Shown piece after piece: positions 27,273-36,449 of a DNA stretch of 64,000 nucleotides (its first letter is position 1; the number at the start of each line of letters is the position of its first letter). Location of the stretch: the NCBI RefSeq assembly GCF_036057275.1, contig NZ_CP107945.1:7440001-7504000 (forward strand). Reading direction: 5' to 3'. This DNA comes from Streptomyces sp. NBC_00390 (GTDB lineage: Bacteria; Actinomycetota; Actinomycetes; Streptomycetales; Streptomycetaceae). The translations under genes and the position numbers were made by a program. The notes beneath the pieces were generated by a model. The model worked only from the letters and a program-made list of their open reading frames with translations. It was not told the origin of the DNA and made no database searches.

Positions 27273-29026
27273 GCCACCGAGCCGAGCCGTACTGCTTCCC
27301 TCGGGACGAGGCGTCGAGCTGGGAGCGGATCCGCCGTTACGCGGTGCCCCGGTGGATGATCGAGCGCGCCACCGAGCGCCGCCTCGCCGGCGACTGGCCG
27401 GGCGCGTGCGCGGCAGCCGGCGTCGACATCGCGTTCGATCCCTCCGAAGTCGCCCGCGAGTACGGCGAGCCGGTCGCCGCGGCTCTCGAGGACGATCTGC
27501 GCCACCTCGCTCCGGACCTGCTGCGCTGGCACCTGCCCCGGTGGCTGGGCGGACGGACGACACTCGCCACGGATCGCACCGTCGTCCTCGCCGGCTACGG
27601 ACCGCCGGCCCGGGACGGCGGCAGCCCGGGCGCGCCGTACCTCCACGTCACCACGCCCGCCATGATCGACGGACCGCAACGGATCAGCCTGAGGTTCCAG
27701 GCGGTCGTGAGCGCCCAAGCACCCGGTGTCTTCGGCCGCCGCACCGACGACTGGACGACGGCGCGGCATCTGTGGGACACACGTCGCACCGCCGAGCTGC
27801 GCCAAAGGTACGGCGGAGGAGACAGAGCACCGTTCTTCCGCACCGACGGCGGTCTGCTCGAGACGCACGAACTGCCCACCGCCGAACCCGGCGCCGGCGA
27901 CCCGGCCGCACGCGCCGAGTGGGTCGCACTGATTCAGCAGAACGGCACGCTCGCCGAGGCGTTCGCCGCCGCGGGCATCGAGCTCGACCTGACGGCGCCG
28001 GCCGCGTCGCGCTGGTACCGGGTCGACCCGGAGGCCGTTCTGCGGAACCTCGCGCTCGATCTCACCCGCCTGGAGCCCGCGGTCCGCCGTCTCGCGGACG
28101 CGGGCGTCGGTGACCGCTTCCAGATCACCGACGGCTGGCGAAGCTCCGCCCTGTTCGAGCTGACGGATCGTGGCCCGCTCGGCAGGCTGAAGGTGAGGGT
28201 CGTCGAGCGCAACGACGCCCAGGACGTCGCTGTACTGCCCGAGGCCCTGTGGCGTCGGCTGCCCGACCTCGACCTGCTGCGGACCGGCGCGATCGCACCG
28301 CAGGGCCTGCACCCGCTGGTCGCTGCGGCGCTGTTCCCCGACCTCGTCCCCGCCGGTCCTGCCGGCCCGCCCGGGCCCGGGAGCCCGGCACCGGTCCCCG
28401 TCAGGTGCCGTGGCGAGTGGCACGAGGTGGCCTTCCGCGGCGGTCGTCTCGACATGCCGCACAGCGAGGAGGAGCAGCAGCGTGAACGCGCGCTGCACGC
28501 CTTCGGAGGGGCCGTCGCCGGATGCTTCGCCGTGCAGCACGCCGCAACCTCGGGAACCGGCCGGCTGCCGAAAGCGCTGCGGGCGCAGCGGCGTGAGCTG
28601 TTCCTGCGGGCCCAGCACGGCGACACCCCGGGAGTTCTGGAGCTCCTGGACGCGGGTGTCGACCCCCGGGTGCGGGACGGTGGCGGACGCACCCTGCTCC
28701 ATGTGCTGCACCTGCTCGACCACGAGCCGCTCCTGTCCCGGCTGCTGTCGGCGGGACTCGATCTCGAGGCCACGGACCACCGTGATCGCACCCCGCTGTT
28801 CGTGGCGGTCAACGACGCCGGCTCGAAGGCTCTCGTGGAGGCGCTGATCGAGGCCGGGGCCAGGATCGACGCGGTCGACCAGACGGAGCTGTCACTGGCC
28901 CAGGTGGTCCGCAAGTACCGCCGGGCCGACCTGAGGTTCCTCCATGACCGGGTGCGGGCGGAGCACCCGGGCATCGGCGCCGACTGGTGGAACGAATGGC
29001 ATGAGGACGAGGAGGAGGACCGGTGA
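27269..29026 (+). CDS. Ankyrin-repeat protein with large uncharacterised N-terminal region
   Basis: 585 residues from GTG 27269, which overlaps the LRR gene stop (GTGA). Residues about 430-535 contain about three ankyrin repeats (RTLLHVLHLLDHEPLLSRLL, RTPLFVAVNDAGSKALVEAL). The first 430 residues have no domain I recognise; they look like a globular alpha/beta protein with repeated W/R-rich segments (LRWHLPRWLGGR, EWVALIQQNGTLAEAF). The C-terminus is acidic and Trp-rich (DWWNEWHEDEEEDR). No export signal. Its stop overlaps the start of the AAA ATPase gene, implying coupled translation and probably a complex with the ATPase. Confidence 0.88.
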   Translation: MSHRAEPYCFPRDEASSWERIRRYAVPRWMIERATERRLAGDWPGACAAAGVDIAFDPSEVAREYGEPVAAALEDDLRHLAPDLLRWHLPRWLGGRTTLATDRTVVLAGYGPPARDGGSPGAPYLHVTTPAMIDGPQRISLRFQAVVSAQAPGVFGRRTDDWTTARHLWDTRRTAELRQRYGGGDRAPFFRTDGGLLETHELPTAEPGAGDPAARAEWVALIQQNGTLAEAFAAAGIELDLTAPAASRWYRVDPEAVLRNLALDLTRLEPAVRRLADAGVGDRFQITDGWRSSALFELTDRGPLGRLKVRVVERNDAQDVAVLPEALWRRLPDLDLLRTGAIAPQGLHPLVAAALFPDLVPAGPAGPPGPGSPAPVPVRCRGEWHEVAFRGGRLDMPHSEEEQQRERALHAFGGAVAGCFAVQHAATSGTGRLPKALRAQRRELFLRAQHGDTPGVLELLDAGVDPRVRDGGGRTLLHVLHLLDHEPLLSRLLSAGLDLEATDHRDRTPLFVAVNDAGSKALVEALIEAGARIDAVDQTELSLAQVVRKYRRADLRFLHDRVRAEHPGIGADWWNEWHEDEEEDR

Positions 29027-30219
29027 GCGCGGACCGTGGTCTGCGAAGCCCCCTGGCTGCCGCGGACGACCTCAACCGCCGGCTGAGCGCAGTCCGCACG
29101 GAGCCCTCCGGCCATGCCCAACTGGAGGCGCTGGCACTGGCCGTGACTGCCAACCAGCCCGTCCTGCTGTGGGGCGAGCCCGGCATCGGCAAGTCGGCCG
29201 GCATGGAGCAGCTCGCCGCCGGGCTGGGTCTGCCGCTGGAGACGGTCATCGCCAGCGTGCACGAGCCCTCCGACTTCGCCGGCCTGCCGATCGTCGGCGA
29301 CGACCCGGCGACCACCGGCGTCCCGATGGCACCGCCCGACTGGGCGGTGCGGCTCGCCCGGGCCGGAGGCGGCCTGCTCTTCTTCGACGAGCTGTCCTCC
29401 GCGCCACCGGCCGTCCAGGCGGCCCTGCTGCGCGTGGTGCTCGAACGCCGGGTGGGCAGCCTGGTCCTGCCGGAGCCGGTGCGGATCGTCGCCGCCGCCA
29501 ACCCGCCCTCCAGCGCCGCCGACGGCTGGCACCTCACGCCGCCGCTGGCCAATCGCTTCGTCCACCTCGACTGGACCCACGATCCCCGGACGGTCGCACG
29601 CGGCATGGCCGGTACATGGCCGAAGACGGCCGTCCCGGTCGTCGATCCGGCCAGAGTGCCGGGCGCCGTCGCCCGGAGCCGTGGCGCGATCTCCGGGTTC
29701 CTCACCGCGAGACCCGGGCTGGTGCACCACATACCCGCCGATGCCCAGAGCCGGGGCCGGGCGTGGCCCTCACCGCGTACCTGGGAGATGGCGCTGCGGC
29801 TGCTCGCGGCCGGACACGCGACCGGTGCCGGCCGCGAGGCGGTGGCAGCGGCGCTCACCGGCGCCGTCGGCGACGGGGCGGGTATCGAGCTGCTGTCCTA
29901 TCTGGAGCATCTCGACCTCCCGGACCCCGACCGGGTACTCGCCGATCCGGACTCCTTTGCCCTGCCCGACCGCGGCGACCGGCAGCTGGCGTTTCTCATC
30001 GCGGTGGTCGCCGCGATCCAGGGCGACCTCACCCGCAAGCGCTGGGAGGCGGGTTGGGCCGTGCTGGCGAAGGCTGTCGATGCGGGCGTGCCCGACGTCG
30101 CGGCCCGGGCCGCCGTCGACCTCGCCGCGATGCGCGACACCGACTGGCCCGTGCCCCAGGGCATCGACGGGTTCCTGGAGCTGCTCCAGCTGTCGGGCGC
30201 CCTGCCCGGCAGCGGCTGA
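29023..30219 (+). CDS. MoxR-type AAA+ ATPase
   Basis: 398 residues from GTG 29023 (GTGA overlap with the ankyrin gene). Walker A GEPGIGKS at residues 51-58, Walker B LLFFDEL at about 118-124, sensor-1 region IVAAANPP and a C-terminal lid domain. This is the MoxR/RavA-like AAA+ class, hexameric chaperones that remodel a VWA partner or its client using ATP. The next gene encodes such a VWA protein, so the two very probably work together; the LRR and ankyrin proteins would then be target-recognition or adaptor subunits. Confidence 0.92.
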   Translation: MSADRGLRSPLAAADDLNRRLSAVRTEPSGHAQLEALALAVTANQPVLLWGEPGIGKSAGMEQLAAGLGLPLETVIASVHEPSDFAGLPIVGDDPATTGVPMAPPDWAVRLARAGGGLLFFDELSSAPPAVQAALLRVVLERRVGSLVLPEPVRIVAAANPPSSAADGWHLTPPLANRFVHLDWTHDPRTVARGMAGTWPKTAVPVVDPARVPGAVARSRGAISGFLTARPGLVHHIPADAQSRGRAWPSPRTWEMALRLLAAGHATGAGREAVAAALTGAVGDGAGIELLSYLEHLDLPDPDRVLADPDSFALPDRGDRQLAFLIAVVAAIQGDLTRKRWEAGWAVLAKAVDAGVPDVAARAAVDLAAMRDTDWPVPQGIDGFLELLQLSGALPGSG

Positions 30220-30227
30220 GGGCGGGC

Positions 30228-31412
30228 ATGGCGCGCAGCGGTGCCGCACTGGACATGACCAAGCTGCTGGCCGCCCGCTTCCGGGCGGCCGGCGACCGGC
30301 CCTATCTCGCCTCCGCGCTCTACGCCCTGACCGTTGTGGCGTCTGCCGAGGTACCGACGATGGGGGTGGACCGGCGCTGGCGCTGTTATGTGTCTCCCGC
30401 GTTCGTCGATGCCACGCCCGTCGCGGAACTCGCCGGCGTCTGGGTGCACGAGGTCGCGCATCTGCTGCGCGACCACCACGGTCGCGCCGACCGGCTGCCC
30501 GCCGCCGACCAGCGCGACCGGCACCGGGTCAACGTCGCCCAGGACTGCGAGATCAACGACGATCTCCTCGCCGACGGACTGCGACTGCCCGCCGACCGGG
30601 TGGAACCGGCCCGATTCGGCCTGCCCGAGGGCCAGTTGTTCGAGACGTACCTGGCCGGCCTGCCGCCGCTCCCGCGATCGCACGACTGCGGCTCGGGCGC
30701 CCACGGCCGCCCGTCACCCTGGGAACTCGACGAGTCCGCCGGTCCCGCATGCCTCGGACCGGTCGAGGCCGAGGCACTGCGGCGCCACACCGCCGAGGCG
30801 ATGCGCGCCCATCGCCGCAGCCGCGGCACCCTCCCCGCGGGCTGGCAGCGCTGGGCCGACGAGCTCCTCGAGCCCACGGTGGACTGGCGCCGGGCCCTGT
30901 CCGGAGCAGTCCGGGAAGCGGCAGCGTGGGCCGGGGGAGCCGTCGACTACACCTACAGCCGCTCCTCGCGCCGGACACCCGCGCTGCGCGGAGTCGTGTT
31001 GCCGAGTCTGCGCCGCCCGCTGCCCCGTGTGGCCGTTGTCATCGACACCTCGGGTTCCATGGGCGATGCCGAAATCGCAGCGGCTCTGGCGGAGGTGACG
31101 GGGGTCCTGCGTGAGGTGGGCGTACGGGGCAACCGTGTCACCGTGCTGGCCTGCGACGCCGATGTGCACGCCGTGTCCCGGGTCACCGCAGCCGAGCAGA
31201 TCACGCTGGCCGGTGGCGGTGGTACCGACATGCGCGTCGGTATCGGCGCCGCGCTGGCGACGGCCGACCGGCCGAACATCGTCATCGTCCTCACCGACGG
31301 CTTCACGCCCTGGCCGGACGAAGTGCCGTCCTGCCGGCTCATCGCCGCCCTCGTCGGTGACGCGGCACCCACTCCTCCTGCCTGGGTGGAGACGGTACGC
31401 GTCACCGTGTGA
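30228..31412 (+). CDS. DUF2201-type protein: zinc-metallopeptidase-like N-domain and C-terminal VWA domain
   Basis: 394 residues from ATG 30228 with GAGGG five bases upstream, 8 bp after the ATPase stop. The N-terminal domain has HEVAHLLRDHH (HExxH at 74-78), a zincin-type site, with a possible further ligand in QDCEIND. The C-terminal domain starts VVIDTSGSMGD (MIDAS D-x-S-x-S at 273-277) and contains the later MIDAS Thr in GGGGTDM and Asp in VLTDGFTPWP. MoxR plus this metallopeptidase/VWA architecture is a recurring bacterial pair. Whether the HExxH site is proteolytic is unproven. Last overlapping gene of the cassette. Confidence 0.92.
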   Translation: MARSGAALDMTKLLAARFRAAGDRPYLASALYALTVVASAEVPTMGVDRRWRCYVSPAFVDATPVAELAGVWVHEVAHLLRDHHGRADRLPAADQRDRHRVNVAQDCEINDDLLADGLRLPADRVEPARFGLPEGQLFETYLAGLPPLPRSHDCGSGAHGRPSPWELDESAGPACLGPVEAEALRRHTAEAMRAHRRSRGTLPAGWQRWADELLEPTVDWRRALSGAVREAAAWAGGAVDYTYSRSSRRTPALRGVVLPSLRRPLPRVAVVIDTSGSMGDAEIAAALAEVTGVLREVGVRGNRVTVLACDADVHAVSRVTAAEQITLAGGGGTDMRVGIGAALATADRPNIVIVLTDGFTPWPDEVPSCRLIAALVGDAAPTPPAWVETVRVTV

Positions 31413-31510
31413 CGGGCTGCGCCCCGCTGTGGGCTACCCGGAACGGAACCGTCCCGGGCGCCCACATCGTGGTAGCTCCGTGAGCAAAGGCGAGGAGAGG
31501 GGAGACCGCC

Positions 31511-32632
31511 ATGGCCGCCGGCGCCGTACGGATCGACGGGAACAGCCTGCTGCTGGGGGGCAGCGTACGGATCCGGTTCATCCGGACGCTGCGCCTGCCG
31601 GAATCCGGGACGCATCCGCTGCCGCCGGGACTGGGCGAGTTCCCCGTGCGGCGCGTCGAGGACCACCCCGGCACCGTCCCGCCCGAGTGGCTGGCGCGAG
31701 GCGGAGTGATGCTGCCCGTGTATCTGCGGGAGGCGATGTGGCTGAGCTTCGCGGGCACCCATGAGCCCGCCGCGCTCCAGGTCGGCGTCGGCAAGGTGTG
31801 CGCCGTCTCCGGTGAGCGGTGGAGCGGCCGGCTGGGGCGCACGCCGCAGAACTATGCGGTGCTGCCCCGGCAGCCGTGGCTGGACGGCATCAACTCGGGC
31901 AAGGGCACGGTACGTCAGTTTGTCGCGGTGCCCCTGGGCCTCGGGGCCACGGTGGAGGGACAGATCACCGGCGAGGAGACCACGGGCGGCGTCCAGTTGC
32001 AGGCGTTCTCGCTGGCCGGGCAGGCACTGACAGCCTGGCGCGAGGAGCAGGAGGCCCGGGCACGCGCCGCGGTCCCGCCCCCGTGGCCCGGGGCAGCTCC
32101 GCAGAACCCGTCCGTCACCGCGCCCGGCGGCTACGGAGGAGCCTTCGCAGCCGGCATGGCCGCGGCTCCGCCCGCCATGGCCCCGCCTGCGCCGGGCGTC
32201 ATGCCCGCCGCGCCCGCTGCGGCGGCGGGGCCGCCCCGGCAGGCCGCCGCGATGGGGCTCGGAGCGGGCGGCACGATGCGCCAGGAGGTCTACCAGGACG
32301 ACCGGCGCCTGTCCGACTGGGCCGAGGCGCCCTCCGGCCGGGTGTTCGTGCACCTGGTGACCCCGCCGGAATGGCGCCGTATCACGGGTGAGGCGGCACC
32401 GCCGTCACCGGTCGACCGTGCCGCCTACACACAGGCCGGACTGCCGTGGTTCGACTACTACGACGAGGACGGCACCGATCTCGCGCCGGCCGGCGCCCTG
32501 GGCGGGGTCAAGCCCGTGGGCGACTGGCTCGGCGACGACGACATGCCGTGGCAGGCGCCGGGAACTCACCAGATCCATCCGCTCGGTGACGCGCCGGCGC
32601 CCGGAAAGCCGGTGGCGGACGGGGACTGGTGA
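31511..32632 (+). CDS. Conserved hypothetical protein downstream of the MoxR/VWA cassette
   Basis: 373 residues from ATG 31511 with GGGAGACC upstream. The first 175 residues read as a conserved globular domain (GGVMLPVYLREAMWLSFAG, TPQNYAVLPRQPWLDGI, VRQFVAVPLGLGATVEGQIT, GEETTGGVQLQAF). A Pro/Ala/Gly-rich linker (about 185-255) and a second domain with VFVHLVTPPEWRRITG and PWFDYYDEDG follow. I remember this N-terminal family as widespread but uncharacterised. It lies 98 bp after the VWA gene on the same strand, before a strong terminator, so it could be a fifth member of the operon. No signal peptide or catalytic motif recognised. Confidence 0.78.
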   Translation: MAAGAVRIDGNSLLLGGSVRIRFIRTLRLPESGTHPLPPGLGEFPVRRVEDHPGTVPPEWLARGGVMLPVYLREAMWLSFAGTHEPAALQVGVGKVCAVSGERWSGRLGRTPQNYAVLPRQPWLDGINSGKGTVRQFVAVPLGLGATVEGQITGEETTGGVQLQAFSLAGQALTAWREEQEARARAAVPPPWPGAAPQNPSVTAPGGYGGAFAAGMAAAPPAMAPPAPGVMPAAPAAAAGPPRQAAAMGLGAGGTMRQEVYQDDRRLSDWAEAPSGRVFVHLVTPPEWRRITGEAAPPSPVDRAAYTQAGLPWFDYYDEDGTDLAPAGALGGVKPVGDWLGDDDMPWQAPGTHQIHPLGDAPAPGKPVADGDW

Positions 32633-32635
32633 CAG

Positions 32636-32675
32636 GGACCATCGCCCGGCGCCGTGCGGCGCCGGGCGATGGTCC
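32636..32675. terminator. Bidirectional terminator
   Basis: Perfect 18-bp stem (32636-32653 with 32658-32675) and a four-base loop between two convergent genes ending at 32632 and 32695. Confidence 0.9.
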
Positions 32676-32694
32676 GGCCGTCGATCCGTCGTTC

Positions 32695-34470
32695 CTAGAA
32701 GGTGAGGTTCCAGGCGTCGATCCTGCCGACGTCCTGGGAGGCGATGTCGCGTACGCGCAGCTTCCAGGTGCCGTTCGCCGCCTCGGACGAGGCGTTGACC
32801 GTGTAGGTCTTGTTCACGTCGTCGGCGCTGTCGCTGTTCGGGAAGTCCTCCAGCGGGTACACCGTGCCGTCGGGGGCCACGAGAGAGACCACGAGGTCAC
32901 CGCGGTACGTGTGCTTGATGTTCACGCCGACCTTGAGGGCGACCGGGGCGTTGCCGGTGACGCCGGTGACCGGAATCGGGCTGTCCACGGTGGCGTTGTC
33001 CGCGATGGTCACGTCGGCGAGGTTCTCGAAGTACTTCCCGGGCGGCGGAGTGCTGCCCTCGACCGCCTTCAGCGCGTCGACCTGGCCCTCGCCGAAGAAG
33101 GCGTTCCTGGCCGTGGTGCCCGTGCACCGGCTGTCGGACGGGCAGGCGATGTCCGTGGCCTGCTCGCCCAGCTTGGCCCGGATGTCCGCCGGCGTGTACG
33201 CCGGATTGACGCTCGCCAGCAACGCGGCCACTCCGGCGACGTGCGGTGACGCCATCGAAGTGCCGTTCATGTTGCCGTACTTGCCGCCGGGAAGCGTCGA
33301 GTACACCCCCGATGCCCCGTCGCCGCCGGGCGCCGCGACGTCGATGACGCTGTTGCCGAAGTTGGAGTACGACGCCTTCACGTTGCCGTTGCCCATCGAG
33401 GCGACGGTGACGACGCCGGGCAGCTCGGTCGGGATGTCGATGCAGGCGTTGGTGATGGTGCGGGTGACCGGGGTCGAGTCGTTGGGACTCGAGGAGTCGG
33501 TCGTCTTGTTCGCCAGGTTGTAGTTCGAGTTGCCGGCGGCGGCCACCTGCAGGGAGCCCTTGCCCTCGGCGTACGCCTGGGCGCGCTTGACGCCCTCGAT
33601 GATGGCCGCCTGGTCCACGTTGTCCGGGCAGTTGAACATCCACGGATCGGTGTAGTAGCTGTTGTTGGTGACCTTGAAGCCGTGGTCACCGGCCCACATG
33701 AATCCGCAGATGGTGTTCTCGGCGAAGAACATGCTGGTGTCCGGCTCGGCGATGCGGACGGAGGAGATCTTCACGCCCGGCGCGACGCCGATGACGCCCT
33801 TGCCGTTCTTGGCGGCCGCGATCGTCCCCGCGACATGCGTGCCGTGCTCGCCGACGTCGCGCCAGGCACCGGCACGGGTGTCCGCCTTGCCGTAGGCGCA
33901 CGAGACGGAGTCGGCCGCGTTGAAGTTCGGCGCGATGTCCTGGTGCTGGTCGTCCACCCCGGTGTCGAGCACGCCCACCTTCACGGTGGACGAACCGGTC
34001 GTCACGGCCCAGGCCTGGTCGGCCTTGATACGCGTCATGTCCCAGCGGTTGGACTCCGTCAGCGTGGTGGGAGTCTGTGCCGGGCTCGCCGGCAGAGCCG
34101 GGTCATAAGCGTCGGCGGGCACGTCCGAGGTCCGGGTCGCGCCGACCTGCTGCACACCACTGACCCCCCGCATGGTGCCGGCGAAGGACGTGGACGCCGA
34201 GTGGGCCACGATCACGCCGATTGCGTCGTGGTGCGCGAATACGGTGCCCCCGTTGTTCGTGACCGCCGTCCGCACGGCCGAGGTGTCACCCGGCGCGGTG
34301 ATGACCAGATAGGCACGGGTGCCTGCGGCCCAGGACGACGACGATGACGAAGACGACGGTGAGGAGGGAGCGGCCTCGGCGAGACCCGTGGGGGCCATGA
34401 GCGCGACAGCCGTTCCGAGCGCGGCGGCCGCCATGGAGCGTCTCAGCCGGCTGGATATGAAGGGAAGCAA
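32695..34470 (-). CDS. Secreted subtilisin-like serine protease (S8) with P/proprotein-convertase domain
   Basis: 591 residues from TTG 34470; this rare start is supported by GGAGG six bases upstream and by giving a complete signal peptide (RRSMAAAALGTAVALM to AEAA). A poly-Ser stretch (about 38-46) and an I9-like propeptide follow. The catalytic triad is intact: Asp in VGVLDTGVDD, His in GEHGTHVAGT, Ser in NGTSMASPHVAG. The last 110 residues form a P-domain beta-sandwich (VNIKHTYRGDLVVSLVAPDG, WKLRVRDIASQDVGRIDAW). An extracellular, self-maturing protease is expected. Its start region faces the amidase gene across a 233-bp divergent gap. Confidence 0.95.
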   Translation of the reverse strand: MLPFISSRLRRSMAAAALGTAVALMAPTGLAEAAPSSPSSSSSSSSWAAGTRAYLVITAPGDTSAVRTAVTNNGGTVFAHHDAIGVIVAHSASTSFAGTMRGVSGVQQVGATRTSDVPADAYDPALPASPAQTPTTLTESNRWDMTRIKADQAWAVTTGSSTVKVGVLDTGVDDQHQDIAPNFNAADSVSCAYGKADTRAGAWRDVGEHGTHVAGTIAAAKNGKGVIGVAPGVKISSVRIAEPDTSMFFAENTICGFMWAGDHGFKVTNNSYYTDPWMFNCPDNVDQAAIIEGVKRAQAYAEGKGSLQVAAAGNSNYNLANKTTDSSSPNDSTPVTRTITNACIDIPTELPGVVTVASMGNGNVKASYSNFGNSVIDVAAPGGDGASGVYSTLPGGKYGNMNGTSMASPHVAGVAALLASVNPAYTPADIRAKLGEQATDIACPSDSRCTGTTARNAFFGEGQVDALKAVEGSTPPPGKYFENLADVTIADNATVDSPIPVTGVTGNAPVALKVGVNIKHTYRGDLVVSLVAPDGTVYPLEDFPNSDSADDVNKTYTVNASSEAANGTWKLRVRDIASQDVGRIDAWNLTF

Positions 34471-34703
34471 TGCGTCCTCCGAAAACCCGGCGGCGCTCGT
34501 GGCACCGGCCGGGTCATGTCAAAAAGTGGTCGAGGCAAGATCTCAGACACCCGCCCGTCAAGGGAAGTGTCTTGCCCTGCCCGACTGTTCGTCCGGCAGC
34601 CACAGGCGCGACCGGTTCCGGTCCCGCCCGACGCCTGGCGGTTACCGCGCAGTAGTGCAAGGATCGGCACCGGTTGCCGGGCGAGGGGAAGGGGCGGCGG
34701 GCC

Positions 34704-36137
34704 ATGGCCGAGCTGCACGATCTGACAGCGCTGGAACAGGCGGACGCGGTGCGCTCGGGCACCGTGTCGCCGACCGAACTCACCGAGCACTATCTCGAGC
34801 GGATCGACCAACTCGACGAAACCCTCGGGGCCTTCCTCACCGTCACCCCCGAACTCGCCCGCAAGCAGGCGGCCGAGGCCGAGGCCGCGGCCCTGACCGC
34901 GCGGCGTGAGGACGTTCGGCTGGGCCCGCTGCACGGGGTGGCCGTACCGGTGAAGGACCTGAACTTCGTCGCCGGTGTGCGCTGTACGCGCGGATCGCAG
35001 GCGTTCGCCGACTTCACGCCGGACGTGGACGACCACGTGGTCACCCTGTTGCGCAACGCCGGGACGGTGATGCTCGGCAAGACCAACACCCCGGAGTTCG
35101 GACTGCCCTGCTACACCGAGAACCGCCTCGCTGCGCCCGCCCGTACTCCGTGGGATCCGCAGCGTTCGGCCGGAGGCTCGTCGGGCGGCGCGGCCGCGGC
35201 CGTGGCCGCCGGTCTCGCACCGCTGGCGCACGCTTCCGACGGAGGCGGTTCCATCCGTATCCCGGCATCCGTGTGCGGACTCTTCGGCGTCAAGCCGAGC
35301 CGTGGCCGGGTGAGCGCGGGACCGACGCTGCACGATGTGAGCGGCCTGAGTACCTCCGGCCCGCTCGCCCGCACCGTGGCCGACGCGGCCGCGCTGCTCG
35401 ACGTGCTCTCCGGCCCGATGCCCGGCGATCCGTACGGCGCACCGTCGCTGCCGCCCGGCGAAACCTTCCTGTCCGCCGCGGGACGCGAGCCGGGGCCGTT
35501 GAAGGTGATCGCCCTGGCCGCCCCGCCGCTGGACGGCGTGGAACTGCATCCCGACTGCCGGGCGGCCTACGACGGGGCCGCCGGGCTGCTGCGCGATCTG
35601 GGCCACCAGGTGGAGGAGATCGAACTGCCGGTGGGGGACCAGTTGCGGGAGGCCTTCGGGCACATCTGGACGGTGATGGCCACCGTCAACCCCGTTCCGC
35701 CGGAGCGGGAAGAGCTGCTCATGCCGCTCACCCGGCATCTGCGGGCGGCCGGACGGCAGGTGAGCGGCACCGACTTCGCGCAGGCCCTGTACACCTTCCG
35801 TGCTTTCGGGCAGCTGGTCGCGGACGCCCTGCTGTCGGCGTACGACGTCATTCTCACGCCGACGCTGGCGCAGCCGCCCGCCCTGGTGGGCGGCCTGCGG
35901 GACGACAGCGACCCGTCGGCCGAGTTCGAAGGGCTGGCGGCGTTCACACCGTTCACCCCCCTGTACAACGTCACCGGGCAGCCGGCTGTCAGCGTTCCCC
36001 TGCACTGGACGGAGGAGGGCCTGCCGATCGGAGTGATGCTGGGCGGCCGCTACGGCGACGACTCCACCCTCATTTCCCTCTCCGCCCAGTTGGAGGCCGC
36101 CAGGCCCTGGGCACACCGCCGTCCCTCCGTCTGGTGA
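34704..36137 (+). CDS. Amidase signature family enzyme
   Basis: 477 residues from ATG 34704. The Ser-cisSer-Lys catalytic triad is readable: Lys in VPVKDLNFVAG, cis-Ser in RSAGGSSGGAAAAVAAG, nucleophile Ser in DGGGSIRIPASVCGLFGVKP. Length and C-terminus (YNVTGQPAVSVPLHW) fit cytoplasmic amidases that hydrolyse carboxamides; GatA is unlikely because no gatB/gatC is nearby. The substrate is not predictable. Divergent from the secreted protease. Confidence 0.93.
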   Translation: MAELHDLTALEQADAVRSGTVSPTELTEHYLERIDQLDETLGAFLTVTPELARKQAAEAEAAALTARREDVRLGPLHGVAVPVKDLNFVAGVRCTRGSQAFADFTPDVDDHVVTLLRNAGTVMLGKTNTPEFGLPCYTENRLAAPARTPWDPQRSAGGSSGGAAAAVAAGLAPLAHASDGGGSIRIPASVCGLFGVKPSRGRVSAGPTLHDVSGLSTSGPLARTVADAAALLDVLSGPMPGDPYGAPSLPPGETFLSAAGREPGPLKVIALAAPPLDGVELHPDCRAAYDGAAGLLRDLGHQVEEIELPVGDQLREAFGHIWTVMATVNPVPPEREELLMPLTRHLRAAGRQVSGTDFAQALYTFRAFGQLVADALLSAYDVILTPTLAQPPALVGGLRDDSDPSAEFEGLAAFTPFTPLYNVTGQPAVSVPLHWTEEGLPIGVMLGGRYGDDSTLISLSAQLEAARPWAHRRPSVW

Positions 36138-36161
36138 CGGCCGAGAGGCGGCGCGGCCGGG

Positions 36162-36317
36162 TCAGGCCGGGATGGGGATCGTGCCGAGGGGCTTGCCCGT
36201 GGGCTGCGGTGAGCCGCCCTCGGGCTCGACGGTGATGCCGATGGCCGTTGCACTGCCGACCGGGCCGCGAAGGACACGCATCTGCTGCTCGCCGGTGCCG
36301 GCCGGCAGGGCGGCCGG
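36162..36317 (-). pseudogene. C-terminal fragment of an anti-sigma factor (RskA-type)
   Basis: About 51 codons ending at 36162 read MRVLRGPVGSATAIGITVEP followed by a Gly/Ser/Gln/Pro turn and PLGTIPIPA, the usual C-terminal strand pair of RskA/zinc-anti-sigma extracytoplasmic domains. The zinc-finger, transmembrane segment and most of the outer domain are missing, and no sigma factor gene is adjacent. A remnant. Confidence 0.55.
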
Positions 36318-36449
36318 ACGCAGAGGACGTGGTCGCGGAGGGCTTGGTCGTGGGGGCTTGATCGTGAAGAACGGCGGAGGAAACAGGGGTGAGGTCCCGC
36401 GTCGCAGGGCCCTCACCGTCCGGCCGGGGGGAAGCCGGCCGGTCAGGGG

